Assembly: GCF_031453675.1 (NCBI RefSeq)
Contig: NZ_JAVIZX010000001.1
Coordinates: forward strand, 3,742,001 to 3,806,000
Reading direction: 5' to 3'
DNA length: 64,000 nucleotides
Source: Paracidovorax wautersii
Lineage (GTDB): Bacteria; Pseudomonadota; Gammaproteobacteria; Burkholderiales; Burkholderiaceae_C
In this document: positions 20,943 through 30,283 of the stretch, piece after piece
Layout: each line of letters opens with the position of its first letter
Numbering within the stretch: the first letter of the stretch is position 1
Program-made: the position numbers and the translations under genes
Notes under the pieces: generated by a model
Told to the model about the DNA's origin: nothing
What the model saw: only the letters and a program-made list of their open reading frames with translations
The model's database searches: none

Positions 20943-21239
20943 CTAGACCAGGGCCTGCTGCACCAGCCAGGCCGCGCCGGTCATGAACGCGCCGCCGCCT
21001 GCCAGCACCAGCCAGACCCGGCCCACGCTCTTTGCGCAGAAGGCCCACAGGAAAGCCACCAGGAAGATGAGAAAGCCCAGGATGTAGCCCAGCGCCTCGG
21101 CGTCGTGGAATTCCATCTGCGCCGCAAAGCCCACCCCCACCAACAGCGCGATGAACCCCCAGGTGAACGCATAGCCGCCGAGGACCCCCGCGCCAATGCG
21201 GGAGACGATGTTCAACGGGGTGACTGCTGGGGTGGCCAT
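20943..21239 (-). CDS. DUF3649 family membrane protein
   Basis: 98 residues with three hydrophobic segments (GGYAFTWGFIALLVGVGFAAQ; GYILGFLIFLVAFLWAFCA; WLVLAGGGAFMTGAAWLV). ATG 21239 is taken as start; an upstream TTG would add nine residues. It begins the PepSY/DUF3325 unit. The usual partner, a TonB-dependent siderophore receptor, is not next to it. Confidence 0.8.
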   Translation of the reverse strand: MATPAVTPLNIVSRIGAGVLGGYAFTWGFIALLVGVGFAAQMEFHDAEALGYILGFLIFLVAFLWAFCAKSVGRVWLVLAGGGAFMTGAAWLVQQALV

Positions 21240-21324
21240 GGCTTTAGAAACGGGAGTGATTCGCAATTATGCCCTCCGCTGCGGCCATTTCTGGTTTGCC
21301 CCTGTGCGCAGAATCTGTTCAAGG

Positions 21325-21384
21325 TCTTTTCGGGGATCGCCTTGCGTCGGAGCCCGGCAAGAGGCTTGCACGCCCCCGAAAAGA
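21325..21384. other. Long-range hairpin, 11-base perfect arms
   Basis: TCTTTTCGGGG (21325-21335) pairs perfectly with CCCCGAAAAGA (21374-21384). Inside is a second stem, CTTGC (21341-21345) with GCAAG (21357-21361). The element sits in the 274-base divergent gap between the DUF3649 and DUF4230 genes, followed by a separate hairpin CCCCAGA/TCTGGGG (21412-21429). There is no T-run at the far side, so a simple terminator is unlikely on the plus strand. It could be an RNA leader structure or an old mobile remnant. Confidence 0.5.
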
Positions 21385-21513
21385 ACTTGAGTCGGTTCCC
21401 AGAGGTCGGCCCCCCAGACCTTTCTGGGGTCTTGGCACATGCCGCACGGGTGCTGGCGATATGCTGGTGTTTCGCCCGCCCAGCACCCGTCATTCATTCC
21501 CTGAACCCGTCCC

Positions 21514-22182
21514 ATGCGCGTCCGCTCCCGCCCTCTCATCGTGCTCGCAGCCGCAGCGCTGCTGGGAGCGGTCGCTCTGGCCGGGTGGGCCTTTGCCAGA
21601 TTGCATTCCGCCAACGAGCAGGTGGCCCAGTTGCAGCAGGAGGTGACCTCCCGTACCGAGCAATTGCTGGGTTACACGCGCTACACCAGCTACCTCACGG
21701 TGGGCCAGCAGTCGCTGGCCGAGCAGATGAAGCTGCTCACGGCCACGGTGGTGCGGGAGGAAGGCGCCACGCAGATCGTCGAGAAGTCGGTCCTGGGCTT
21801 GGCGTCCACCGGTGTGGTCGCCATCTGGTACACGGCCGAGTACGCCTTCGGCTACGACCTGCGGCCGGGGCAGTACGAGCTGCGCCCCACCGCCCAGGGC
21901 TTGGAAGTGCACCTGGCGCGCCCGGCCCTGGTGGCGACGCCGGCCATCAGCCAGTTGCGGCACCGCGTGCTGAGCGGCGGCCTGCTGACGGACGACAAGG
22001 GCGCCGTCATCCGCCTGCAGCAGGAAGCGGCACGGCGGGCCGAAACCCAGGGCCGCGCCCTGGCCGCCGATCCGGCCGTGCTCGCCCTGTGCGAGAAAAG
22101 CCTGACCAGCTTCCTTGCCGACTTCCTGGCACGCCAGCCCGGCGTGCGGGCGGTGCCGCGCATCACGGTGGTGTACCGCTGA
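21514..22182 (+). CDS. DUF4230 domain-containing protein
   Basis: 222 residues: an N-terminal membrane anchor (about 8-28), a short helix with heptad character (SANEQVAQLQQEV), then the DUF4230 domain (SLAEQMKLLTATVVREEGATQ ... VLGLASTGVVAIWYTAEYAFGYDLRP). The domain is of unknown function; the anchor suggests it faces the periplasm. It is transcribed away from the PepSY set and followed by 281 bases before the ABC exporter gene. Confidence 0.85.
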   Translation: MRVRSRPLIVLAAAALLGAVALAGWAFARLHSANEQVAQLQQEVTSRTEQLLGYTRYTSYLTVGQQSLAEQMKLLTATVVREEGATQIVEKSVLGLASTGVVAIWYTAEYAFGYDLRPGQYELRPTAQGLEVHLARPALVATPAISQLRHRVLSGGLLTDDKGAVIRLQQEAARRAETQGRALAADPAVLALCEKSLTSFLADFLARQPGVRAVPRITVVYR

Positions 22183-22463
22183 GAACCTGGTCACGCCCCC
22201 GCGATGCGGCAGCGATAGCCGAGCGATTGCGAGGATGGGAAACGCGGCAGACCTCGCCAGGCAGAGCGATGCAGCGCGCGTAGCTTGTTCAGCACAGCCC
22301 CAAGTCCCGGCGGGCGTTGCGCCAAGCATGCGGCCGGTACCGGGATTGCGGGTGGTCACGCCCGCCACGTCATCCAAGGCCTTGCACCAATGTGGGGCTC
22401 TGCCGCGGCGCGGAGCATCGCCCTGCGCGGGACCGTACCATCGGCGCCCAAGGAGTGAGCCCC

Positions 22464-24302
22464 GTGTTGTTCCGGTTTTTTGAAAAGCGCGTCCCCCCCT
22501 ACCCCGCCGACGAACCCACCCTGCCGCCGAAGGCCTTCATGCCCTTCGTCTGGGCGGGCACGCAAGGCTTGCGCGGCTATGTGCTGGGAATGGCCGGTCT
22601 GTCGGCCGCCATCGCGGTGTACGAAGCGCTGCTGTTCGCGGTGCTCGGGCGCGTGGTGGACTGGATCTCGCAGGGGCCTCCGGCGCAGTTCTGGGCCGAG
22701 CGCAGCGGCATCCTGACCTGGATCGCCGGCATGCTGGTCGCCAGCATCGTGCTGGTGGCAGTGCAGACCAGCGTGAAGCACCAGACGCTGGCCATCAATT
22801 TCCCCTTGCGCCTGCGCTGGAACTTCCACCGCCTGATGCTGGGCCAGAGCATGGCCTTCTATGCCGACGAGTTCGCCGGGCGCATCACCACCAAGATCAT
22901 GCAGACGGCACTGGCCGTGCGCGACATGATCTTCACCACCACCGACGTGGTGATCGGCATGGGCGTGTACCTGGTCACCATCCTCGTGCTGGCCGCGGGC
23001 TTCGACGTGCGCCTGCTGGTGCCGTTCCTCGTCTGGATCCTGTGCTACGCGGCGGCCTGCTGGTACTTTGTGCCGCGCCTGGGCAAGGTCGGCAAGGCGC
23101 AGGCCGATGCACGCTCGGTGATGACCGGGCGCATCACGGACGCCTACACCAACATCGCCACCGTCAAGCTGTTCTCGCACACGCACCGCGAGGCCGAGTT
23201 CGCGCGCTCTGCCATGGATGCGTTCAAGCTCACCGGCTATGCGCAGATGCGGCTGGTGAGCCTGTTCGAGATCGTCAACCACACGCTGGTGGTCGGCATG
23301 ATCCTGGGCGCCTGCGGCTCCGCGCTGTGGCTGTGGTCGCAGGGCCAGGTGGGTGCCGGCGCCGTGGCCGCCGTCACCGCCATGGCGCTGCGGGTGTCGG
23401 GCCACGCGCACTGGGTGATGTGGGAGATGACCACGCTGTTCGAGAGCGTGGGCACCATCCAGGACGGTATCAACACCCTGACCAAGCAGCGCACGGTGGT
23501 CGACGCGGCCGACGCCCGCCCGCTGACCGTGCCGCGCGGCGAGGTGCGCTTCGAGCACGTCACCTTCGGCTACCAGGGAGGCAAGCCGGTGATCGACGAC
23601 CTGAACCTGGTGATCCGCCCGGGCGAGAAGATCGGCCTCATCGGCCGCTCCGGTGCGGGCAAGTCCACGCTGGTCAACCTGCTGCTGCGCTTCCATGATG
23701 TGCCCGCGGGCCGCATCCTGATCGACGGCCAGGACATCGCCCACGTCACGCAGGACAGCCTGCGCCAGCACATCGGCATGGTCACGCAGGACACCTCCCT
23801 GCTGCACCGCTCCATGCGCGACAACATCCTGTACGGCCGGCCCGACGCGACCGAGGACGATCTGCACGCCGCCGCCCGCCGGGCCGAGGCGTCGGACTTC
23901 ATCGCCACGCTCACCGACCTGCAGGGCCGCACGGGCTACGACGCCCACGTGGGCGAGCGCGGCGTCAAGCTCTCCGGCGGCCAGCGCCAGCGCGTGGCCA
24001 TTGCCCGCGTGATGCTGAAGGACGCGCCCATCCTGCTGCTGGACGAGGCGACCAGCGCGCTGGACTCCGAGGTGGAGGCCGCCATCCAGCAAAGCCTGGA
24101 CACGCTGATGCAGGGCAAGACCGTGATCGCCATCGCGCACCGCCTGTCCACCATCGCGGCCATGGACCGGCTCATCGTGCTCGATGCCGGCCGCATCATC
24201 GAGGAAGGCACGCACGCGCAGCTGCTGGCCCACGGCGGTGTGTACGCGCGGCTGTGGGGCCACCAGAGCGGCGGCTTCCTGGGCGAGACGGCGGAAGACT
24301 GA
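22464..24302 (+). CDS. ABC transporter, fused permease and ATPase (MsbA/exporter type)
   Basis: Half-transporter exporter of 612 residues: six-helix permease domain, then nucleotide-binding domain with Walker A GRSGAGKST, Q-loop VTQDTSLLHRSMRDNILYG, signature LSGGQRQRVAIARV, Walker B ILLLDEATSALDSE and switch AHRLSTIAAMD. It likely works as a homodimer; substrate unknown. The GTG at 22464 is eight bases after AAGGAG and is preferred; the frame stays open upstream without a good site. The preceding gap carries nothing recognisable. Confidence 0.93.
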   Translation: MLFRFFEKRVPPYPADEPTLPPKAFMPFVWAGTQGLRGYVLGMAGLSAAIAVYEALLFAVLGRVVDWISQGPPAQFWAERSGILTWIAGMLVASIVLVAVQTSVKHQTLAINFPLRLRWNFHRLMLGQSMAFYADEFAGRITTKIMQTALAVRDMIFTTTDVVIGMGVYLVTILVLAAGFDVRLLVPFLVWILCYAAACWYFVPRLGKVGKAQADARSVMTGRITDAYTNIATVKLFSHTHREAEFARSAMDAFKLTGYAQMRLVSLFEIVNHTLVVGMILGACGSALWLWSQGQVGAGAVAAVTAMALRVSGHAHWVMWEMTTLFESVGTIQDGINTLTKQRTVVDAADARPLTVPRGEVRFEHVTFGYQGGKPVIDDLNLVIRPGEKIGLIGRSGAGKSTLVNLLLRFHDVPAGRILIDGQDIAHVTQDSLRQHIGMVTQDTSLLHRSMRDNILYGRPDATEDDLHAAARRAEASDFIATLTDLQGRTGYDAHVGERGVKLSGGQRQRVAIARVMLKDAPILLLDEATSALDSEVEAAIQQSLDTLMQGKTVIAIAHRLSTIAAMDRLIVLDAGRIIEEGTHAQLLAHGGVYARLWGHQSGGFLGETAED

Positions 24303-24606
24303 GCAGCGCGGCGGCCGGCCCGCGCCGGGCCGCGAGGGGTCTGCACGCCGTCCACTGCGCTATGCATACGCTAGCAGGCTGCGCTTGCCCCGCCTGCAAC
24401 TGCGGCCCGTTTCAATCGGAAACCGTTTGCTACGGCGGGCGGGTTGCTCTCATTATTGATATGCGGTAAGCGGCGCAGCGTATCCGCCGCTTTGGCGCCT
24501 TCGCGCCGGCGCAGAGGTAGGACAAGGCCGCACGATGCGGGCCGGAACGCGGTTTTTACACGCTCGGCACCTAAACTTCGCGCTCCGGTCATCTGCCCAT
24601 TCACCC
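24303..24606. other. 304-base intergenic region with a degenerate repeat
   Basis: Between the ABC exporter and the histidine kinase. Bases about 24366-24412 look like a decayed, minus-oriented copy of the AGCTATCA repeat (GCTAGCAGGCTGCGCTTG then GCGGCCCGTTT). The kinase frame is open back to an ATG at 24535, with AAGG eight bases before it, so its true start may lie inside this region. Otherwise nothing recognised. Confidence 0.5.
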
Positions 24607-27459
24607 ATGTCCAGCCTGCCCATCCAGCCTTCCGAGATGCCGCCCTTCCTGCGGGGCGGCAGCATCATGGGAGGCCTGATCGCCGAGGTCGACTGGGCCG
24701 CCACGGCACTGGGCCCCCTGGAACAGTGGAGCCCGTCGCTGCGTGGCACCGTCGCGCTCATGCTGCGCGCCGATGTCCCCATGGCACTGCTGTGGGGCCG
24801 CACCGGCGTCATGCTCTACAACGACCCGTACATCGACATCGCCCACCAGCGGCACCCGGTGTGCCTGGGCGTCTCGGTCTTCGACGCGTGGCCCGAGGTG
24901 GCGGGCTTCAATCAACGCGTGATCGAACACTGCCTGGCCGGCCGCACCCTGCGCTACACCGACCAGGAGTTCACCTTCCTGCGCCGCGGCACGCCCGAGC
25001 AGGTGTGGCTGGACCTGAACTATTCCCCCGTTCCCGATGAGGACGGCGAACCGGCAGGGGTGCTGGTGCTCCTCACCGAAACCACCGAACGCGTGCGAGC
25101 CGACCAGCAGGCGCAGAACGAGCGCGAACGCCTGCGCCATATGTTCGCGCAGGCACCGGGCTTCATGTGCCTGCTCTCCGGGCCCGAGCACGTGTTCGCG
25201 CAGGCCAACACCGCCTACATCCAGCTCGTGGGCGGCCGTGATGTGATCGGCCAGCGGGTGCGCGACGCGCTGCCCGAACTGGCCGGCCAGGGCTTCCTGG
25301 AGGCGCTGGACACGGTCTACACCACCGGCGCGCCAATCCACGGCGAAGGCCGCCCCGCCCTGCTGCAGCGCGAGCCCGGCGGGCCGCTGGAAACGCGGTA
25401 CGTGGACTTCGTGTTCCAGCCCATGCGCAACGACGACGGTTCGGTGGTGGGCATCTTCGTGCAGGGCTCAGACGTCACCGAGCGCCACAGCGCGCAAGAG
25501 GGCTTGCGCCTGAGCGAAACGCGGCTGCGCAGCCTGGTGCAGGCGATGCCGCACCCGGTCTGGAACGCCGGCGCCGATGACCAGGTGTTCTGGGTCAACG
25601 ACCGCATGGCCCAGGCCACGGGTCTGGCGGCGGAGCAGCTGCTGGGCGAAGGCTGGGCCGCCATCGTCCACCCGGACGACCTGCCCGCCGTGCAAGAGAG
25701 CTGGGCCCAGTCCCGCGCCCACGGAACAACGCAGGAAATCGAATGGCGCATGCGCTGCGCCGACGGCAGCTACCGCTGGCACCTGGCACGCTCGGTGCCG
25801 GTGCGGGGGGAAGACGGGCAGGTGCTGAACTGGGTCGGCACCCACACCGACATCGACGACCAGAAGTCCGCCGCGCACATGCTTGGCAACCTGAACCAGC
25901 TGCTGGAGCAGCAGCTGGCCGAGCGCACCGCCGACCGCGACCGCATGTGGCAGCTATCCACCGACGTGATGGTGGTCACCGACCTGGGCGGCCACGTGCT
26001 GTCGGCCAACCCGGCCTTCACCCGGGTGCTGGGCTGGACCTCCTGCGAACTGCTCGGCCGCGAGCTGTGCTCCCTCCAACACCCTGACGACGCCCAGCGC
26101 AGCCTCGAGCTGTGGAACGCGCCCAACCCCTGCCCCACCACGCTGCGCTGGGAGAGCCGCTACCGCCACAGCGACGGCAGCTACCGCACGCTGGAATGGG
26201 TGGCCGTGCGCGATGCCCACTACATGCACGGCGTGGGCCGTGACGTGACGGCCGACCGGGCCGCCGCGGCCACGCTGCGCCGCACCGAGGCAGCGCTGTA
26301 CCAGGCGCAGAAGATGGAAACCGTGGGCCAGCTTACCGGTGGCGTGGCACACGACTTCAACAACCTGCTGCAGGTCATCTCCGGCAATCTGCAACTGCTG
26401 TCGCGCGTGGCGAAGCTCGACGATCGCTCCAGCAAGTTCGTGTCGAACGCGCTGTCGGGGGTGCAGCGCGGGGCCAAGCTGGCCAGCCAGCTGCTCGCCT
26501 TCGCCCGCCGCCAGCCGCTGGAGCCGCGCGCCGTCCACCTCGGCCGTTTCATTGCCGGCATGGAAGAGATGCTGGGCCGCACCCTGGGCGAGGCGGTGGA
26601 GATTTCGACCGCCAGTGCCCCCGATCTGTGGCATTGCGCCGTCGACCCGAACCAGGCCGAAAACGCCGTGCTCAACCTGGTGCTGAACGCGCGCGACGCC
26701 ATGCCCCAGGGCATGGGCCGCATCACGCTCACGGCTGCCAATGCGCACCTGGACGAGGCGGCCGTGCGCGCGCACCCGGAGCTGCAGGCCGGCCCCTATG
26801 TGATGCTGTCCGTGGAAGACAACGGCAGCGGCATGGCGCCCGACGTGCTCGCCAAGGTGTTCGAACCCTTCTTCTCCACCAAGCCAGACGGCAAGGGCAC
26901 GGGCCTGGGCCTGTCCATGGTCTACGGCTTCGTGGCGCAGTCGGGCGGCCACATCGCCATCGACAGCGTGGAGGGCCAGGGCACGACCGTGCGCCTGTAC
27001 CTGCCATGCACCGACGCACCGCCCGAGGAACCGGCCCCGCTGCCCGTGCCCGACGACACGCTGGGCACCGGCACCATCCTTGTGGCCGAAGACGACGAGG
27101 CCGTGCGCCAGGCCGTGGTGGAGATGCTGTCGCACATGGGCTACCGGGTGCTGCAGGCCCGCGACGCGGCCTCGGCGTTGGCCATCGTGGAGGCCGGCGA
27201 GTCCATCGACCTGCTGTTCACCGATGTGGTCATGCCCGGACCGCTGCGCAGCCCCGAACTCGCCCGCCGCGCCCGCGAGCGGCTGCCCGGCCTGGCCGTG
27301 TTGTTTACCTCGGGCTACACCCGCCAGGCCATCGAACACGACGGTCGACTGGACGCCGGCGTGGAGCTGCTCAGCAAGCCCTACACCGAAGAGGCCCTGC
27401 GCCAGCGAGTCCGCACCGTGCTCGCCCAGCAACGCGCGATGCCGCCGCAATCGGCCTGA
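24607..27459 (+). CDS. PAS-domain hybrid sensor histidine kinase
   Basis: Soluble hybrid kinase of 950 residues. Several PAS-like sensor modules occupy about 20-560 (including MPHPVWNAGADDQVFWVNDR and WQLSTDVMVVTDLGGHVLSANPAF). The phosphoacceptor H-box is GGVAHDFNNLLQ (His about 582), followed by N-box NLVLNARDAMP, G1 DNGSGMAPD, F-box FEPFFSTKP and G2 GTGLGLSMVYG. A C-terminal receiver (ILVAEDDEAVRQ) has phosphoacceptor Asp about 873 (FTDVVMPG) and Lys in LLSKPYT. No membrane segment is seen, so a cytoplasmic signal such as light or redox is possible. No response regulator with an output domain lies nearby. Confidence 0.92.
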   Translation: MSSLPIQPSEMPPFLRGGSIMGGLIAEVDWAATALGPLEQWSPSLRGTVALMLRADVPMALLWGRTGVMLYNDPYIDIAHQRHPVCLGVSVFDAWPEVAGFNQRVIEHCLAGRTLRYTDQEFTFLRRGTPEQVWLDLNYSPVPDEDGEPAGVLVLLTETTERVRADQQAQNERERLRHMFAQAPGFMCLLSGPEHVFAQANTAYIQLVGGRDVIGQRVRDALPELAGQGFLEALDTVYTTGAPIHGEGRPALLQREPGGPLETRYVDFVFQPMRNDDGSVVGIFVQGSDVTERHSAQEGLRLSETRLRSLVQAMPHPVWNAGADDQVFWVNDRMAQATGLAAEQLLGEGWAAIVHPDDLPAVQESWAQSRAHGTTQEIEWRMRCADGSYRWHLARSVPVRGEDGQVLNWVGTHTDIDDQKSAAHMLGNLNQLLEQQLAERTADRDRMWQLSTDVMVVTDLGGHVLSANPAFTRVLGWTSCELLGRELCSLQHPDDAQRSLELWNAPNPCPTTLRWESRYRHSDGSYRTLEWVAVRDAHYMHGVGRDVTADRAAAATLRRTEAALYQAQKMETVGQLTGGVAHDFNNLLQVISGNLQLLSRVAKLDDRSSKFVSNALSGVQRGAKLASQLLAFARRQPLEPRAVHLGRFIAGMEEMLGRTLGEAVEISTASAPDLWHCAVDPNQAENAVLNLVLNARDAMPQGMGRITLTAANAHLDEAAVRAHPELQAGPYVMLSVEDNGSGMAPDVLAKVFEPFFSTKPDGKGTGLGLSMVYGFVAQSGGHIAIDSVEGQGTTVRLYLPCTDAPPEEPAPLPVPDDTLGTGTILVAEDDEAVRQAVVEMLSHMGYRVLQARDAASALAIVEAGESIDLLFTDVVMPGPLRSPELARRARERLPGLAVLFTSGYTRQAIEHDGRLDAGVELLSKPYTEEALRQRVRTVLAQQRAMPPQSA

Positions 27460-27513
27460 CGGCAAGGCCGCCGGCGCCCGTGCCGGCCCAGCGCTGCACA
27501 GGCGCGCTGGCCG

Positions 27514-28803
27514 TTACTTCAGCTTGCCCGTGGACAGATCCATGATCATGCGCGTGGCCAGGTACAGGCGCGGCACGATGGTGTTGATCTGCACGTACTC
27601 CGCATCGTTGGAATGCGCGCCATAGCCCGACAGGCCCATGCCCTCCACCACGGCGCCCTTGGTCTTCAGCGCCGCAAAGGCCGCGTCGGTGCCGCCCCCC
27701 GTGGCCTTTTCCACCACGTTCAGCGACATGCCCAGCTCTTGGTAGATGGTCTTGCCGTAGCCGGCGATGCGGCGGGAGGCGTCGGTCGCTTCCAGCGGCG
27801 GGCGGCGCACCTCGAACTTCAGGCTCACCTTGGCGCCGGGCACCACGGTGGTCTTGATCTTTTCCTGCAGTGTCTTCTCCAGGCCGTCGAAGTCAGCGAC
27901 CTTGAGCGCGCGCGCGTCGGCCTGGGCCGTGGCTTCGGCGGGGATCACATTGCGGTTGGTGCCGGCCTTGGAGACCGTCCAGTTCAGCTTGAGGCCCTGA
28001 TCGGGCTTGGACAGGTCCTTCATCTGCACCAGCTGGTGCGACAGCTCGTACAGCGCATTCACGCCGTCTTCGGGCTTGGCGCCCGCGTGCGACGACTTGC
28101 CCTGCACCGTGAGGTAGGCCGAGCCGATCCCGCTGGTGGCCAGGCGCAGCGTGCCATCGGTGCCGCCGCCCTCGAAGGAAAACACGGCATCCTGGTCGGC
28201 CGCCACGCGGGTAATGGTGCTGCGCCAGCCGGGCGAGCTGATTTCCTCGTCGCCGTTGATGAGCACCGTGAGCGTGCCGTAGTCCTTGAACTTCAGCTGC
28301 TGCAGCATGGCCACGGTGTGCAGGATCAAAGCAACGCCCTGCTTGTCGTCGGCAATGCCCAGCCCGTAGGCCTTGTCACCGTCGATGCGGAAGGGCTGGT
28401 CCTTCAGCATGCCCTTGAGGTAGACCGTGTCCATGTGGGCGATCAGCATGATCTTCTTGCTGCCCGTGCCCTTGAACACGGCCTGTACGGCCGGGCCCAC
28501 CTTCTCGGGCGTGTCGTCCAGCTTGTAGATGTCGGAGGTCTGCAGCACCTCAGCCGTGCCGCCCAGTTGCTTGAGCTGGCTGGCGATGCGCTCGGCGATC
28601 TGGTTCAGGCCCTCGATGTCCTTGCTGCCCGATTCGATATGCACGAGGTCGCGCAAGGTGTCCAGCAGCGGCTGCTGCTGCTTCTGGGCCAGGGCGTGCA
28701 CGTCCGCAACCGGGGCCGACTGCGCCATGCCGGCCAGCAGCGCCAGCGCCAGCGAGACCACCAGCGGGCGGACGAACGAAGGGAGGGAAGTGGTGGTGTG
28801 CAT
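27514..28803 (-). CDS. M20 family metallopeptidase, glutamate carboxypeptidase type
   Basis: Secreted zinc exopeptidase of 429 residues, like carboxypeptidase G2, which removes C-terminal glutamate from folates or peptides. A signal peptide (LVVSLALALLAGMAQSA) precedes the catalytic domain. Zinc-site and base residues are visible in IAHMDTVY, GIADDKQG, INGDEEISSPG, FSFEGGG and YGAHSNDAEY, with the dimerisation domain (about 225-340) inserted. It is convergent with the histidine kinase gene and monocistronic. Confidence 0.92.
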   Translation of the reverse strand: MHTTTSLPSFVRPLVVSLALALLAGMAQSAPVADVHALAQKQQQPLLDTLRDLVHIESGSKDIEGLNQIAERIASQLKQLGGTAEVLQTSDIYKLDDTPEKVGPAVQAVFKGTGSKKIMLIAHMDTVYLKGMLKDQPFRIDGDKAYGLGIADDKQGVALILHTVAMLQQLKFKDYGTLTVLINGDEEISSPGWRSTITRVAADQDAVFSFEGGGTDGTLRLATSGIGSAYLTVQGKSSHAGAKPEDGVNALYELSHQLVQMKDLSKPDQGLKLNWTVSKAGTNRNVIPAEATAQADARALKVADFDGLEKTLQEKIKTTVVPGAKVSLKFEVRRPPLEATDASRRIAGYGKTIYQELGMSLNVVEKATGGGTDAAFAALKTKGAVVEGMGLSGYGAHSNDAEYVQINTIVPRLYLATRMIMDLSTGKLK

Positions 28804-29180
28804 GGGCGGCGGTCCTTTGGAGGGGAAAAGCGTTGAGTATGGCTAGCTGCAACGACTATTGCAGCCAGGCAAGCCAATCGCAATATCTATGCCAAAAACG
28901 TCTCCCACCCAAGTTCTATAAGCGCAGCTACACATTCGATAGCGCATGCCGTCACGCACGTGTCAAACCGGTGCGAGCGAACACAGCAGCGGACGTACCG
29001 GCCCTGCACCTTGCTGCGCCGTTCGACGCGTCCCACGCCCCACGTCGGAAAACGCTGACGCCGCCGCAGGCCCACGGACTGCCAACCATCCAGGGGCGCC
29101 CTCGAACAATGCACCCATCCGTTTGAATTGGTTCACACGGTGGAATTCACAACGAGTCACAACGAACAAAGGAACTCACC
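28804..29180. other. 377-base intergenic region, no gene supported
   Basis: Divergent spacer between the carboxypeptidase (minus) and the DUF3309 gene (plus); the left third is noticeably AT-richer than its neighbours, consistent with promoters. The plus frame at 28833-29126 lacks a protein-like composition and is not called. No repeat or RNA gene seen. Confidence 0.55.
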
Positions 29181-29339
29181 ATGTCGATCTCCCTGCTGCT
29201 GCTCATCATCCTGATCCTGATCCTGATCGGCGTGCTGCCCACCTGGGGCCACAGCCGCTCGTGGGGCTACGGTCCCAGCGGCGGTATCGGCCTGGTGGTG
29301 GTGATCCTGCTGATCCTGCTGCTGATGGGACGGATCTGA
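29181..29339 (+). CDS. DUF3309 small membrane protein
   Basis: 52-residue protein, MSISLLLLIILILILIGVLP then THSWG-type turn (PTWGHSRSWGYGPSGGIG) and a second hydrophobic run ending LLMGRI. This two-helix pattern with the central Trp/Gly/Ser-rich loop is the DUF3309 signature. Function unknown; such proteins are often stress-induced, which is family hearsay rather than shown here. AAAGGA lies seven bases before the ATG. A strong terminator follows. Confidence 0.85.
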   Translation: MSISLLLLIILILILIGVLPTWGHSRSWGYGPSGGIGLVVVILLILLLMGRI

Positions 29340-29391
29340 CCCTGACCGGGTGGCGCCACCACGGCGCTCGCCCGGTCCGATGTACCCAAGC

Positions 29392-29417
29392 AAAACGGCG
29401 CCGTCGGCGCCGTTTTT
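29392..29417 (+). terminator. Intrinsic terminator after the DUF3309 gene
   Basis: Perfect 11-base stem (AAAACGGCGCC/GGCGCCGTTTT) with loop GTC and a trailing T. The flanking A and T runs make it usable from both strands, so it can also end the EF-hand gene transcript from the right. Confidence 0.9.
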
Positions 29418-29474
29418 GCGTGCGGGGATAGCCTTAAGCGGTAGGCCATTCACAGGATGCAATGTGTCCCCGGC

Positions 29475-30053
29475 TCAGGCCACCCGGCGGGTGTGTGCGT
29501 CGGCAAAAGCGGTGGTGAACTGCGCAAACTCCTGCGCGCTGACCTCGCCATTGGCATCGCCCGGGCGGTCCATCAGCCGCATCAGCGCCTGAGAGAAATC
29601 GGTCTGCCCCTGGCTGCCCCGCGTCTGGGCCAACCCCTTCAAGAACTCCGCCTGCGTGATCGTGCCGTCCTGGTTGGCGTCGAAGCCGGCAGTCAGCGCG
29701 GCCTTCTCTTCCTCGGACGCGCCGAAGCCGGCCAGCAGCTCCTGGAAATCTTCCTTGGACACCGCGGCCGCGTTGGCGTCCCATGCGGCACCGCCCTCGG
29801 TGCGGGCCGGCCCGACAAACGGCGTCTTGGTCAGCGAGCCCTGCAGCGGGCGTGACGCCACGGCGATGCCCCGGTCCGCAAAACCGGCGATGGTGGCCGC
29901 ATCCTTGCTGAGGGTGAGCACCGCGGACGGGCCGGCCTCGGCGGCATCACCCGCACCGCGCGCACTGGCAGACGGGGATTTGGCGTTGCCCGAGGACACG
30001 TTGTTGAAGACGGTCGAGGCCAGCGTCAGCAGGCCGGAAACGAGAGGGGTCAT
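29475..30053 (-). CDS. EF-hand domain-containing protein
   Basis: 192-residue putative calcium-binding protein. One canonical EF-hand loop, DANQDGTITQAEF (about 125-137), and a second less regular one, DRPGDANGEVSAQEF (about 163-177), precede the C-terminus. The N-terminal half is low-complexity Ala/Ser-rich and carries no clear cleavable signal. The ATG at 30053 has AGGAG about ten bases upstream. Role unknown. Confidence 0.8.
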   Translation of the reverse strand: MTPLVSGLLTLASTVFNNVSSGNAKSPSASARGAGDAAEAGPSAVLTLSKDAATIAGFADRGIAVASRPLQGSLTKTPFVGPARTEGGAAWDANAAAVSKEDFQELLAGFGASEEEKAALTAGFDANQDGTITQAEFLKGLAQTRGSQGQTDFSQALMRLMDRPGDANGEVSAQEFAQFTTAFADAHTRRVA

Positions 30054-30283
30054 GGCAGCAGCACTCCTGCATCGGAGCAACCCCGCGGCCGCCTGCACCA
30101 CGCAGGCACGGACCGGGCTCACCCCGTCGCCAAGGGTAGTAGGAGCCGCCAGCGCTCAGTGGCCGGAAAAGCCGCCGCTTCACCGGTCTGATCCACGGAC
30201 CGGTGGTCGGTCGCCTGTCGCAAAGCGGCGTGGGCACCGAACGACCGGGCGGAGCCGCTGTGCCGCCCGTTCACGCCAACCGA

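Noticed and set aside
28833-29126. 97-codon plus-strand frame upstream of the DUF3309 gene
   Set aside because: No ribosome site, no protein-like pattern, overlaps the likely promoter region of the carboxypeptidase gene.
30180-30206. CACCGGTC/GACCGGTG inverted repeat downstream of the isochorismatase-like gene as terminator
   Set aside because: Located about 80 bases past the stop with no T-run on either strand; too weak to list as a feature.
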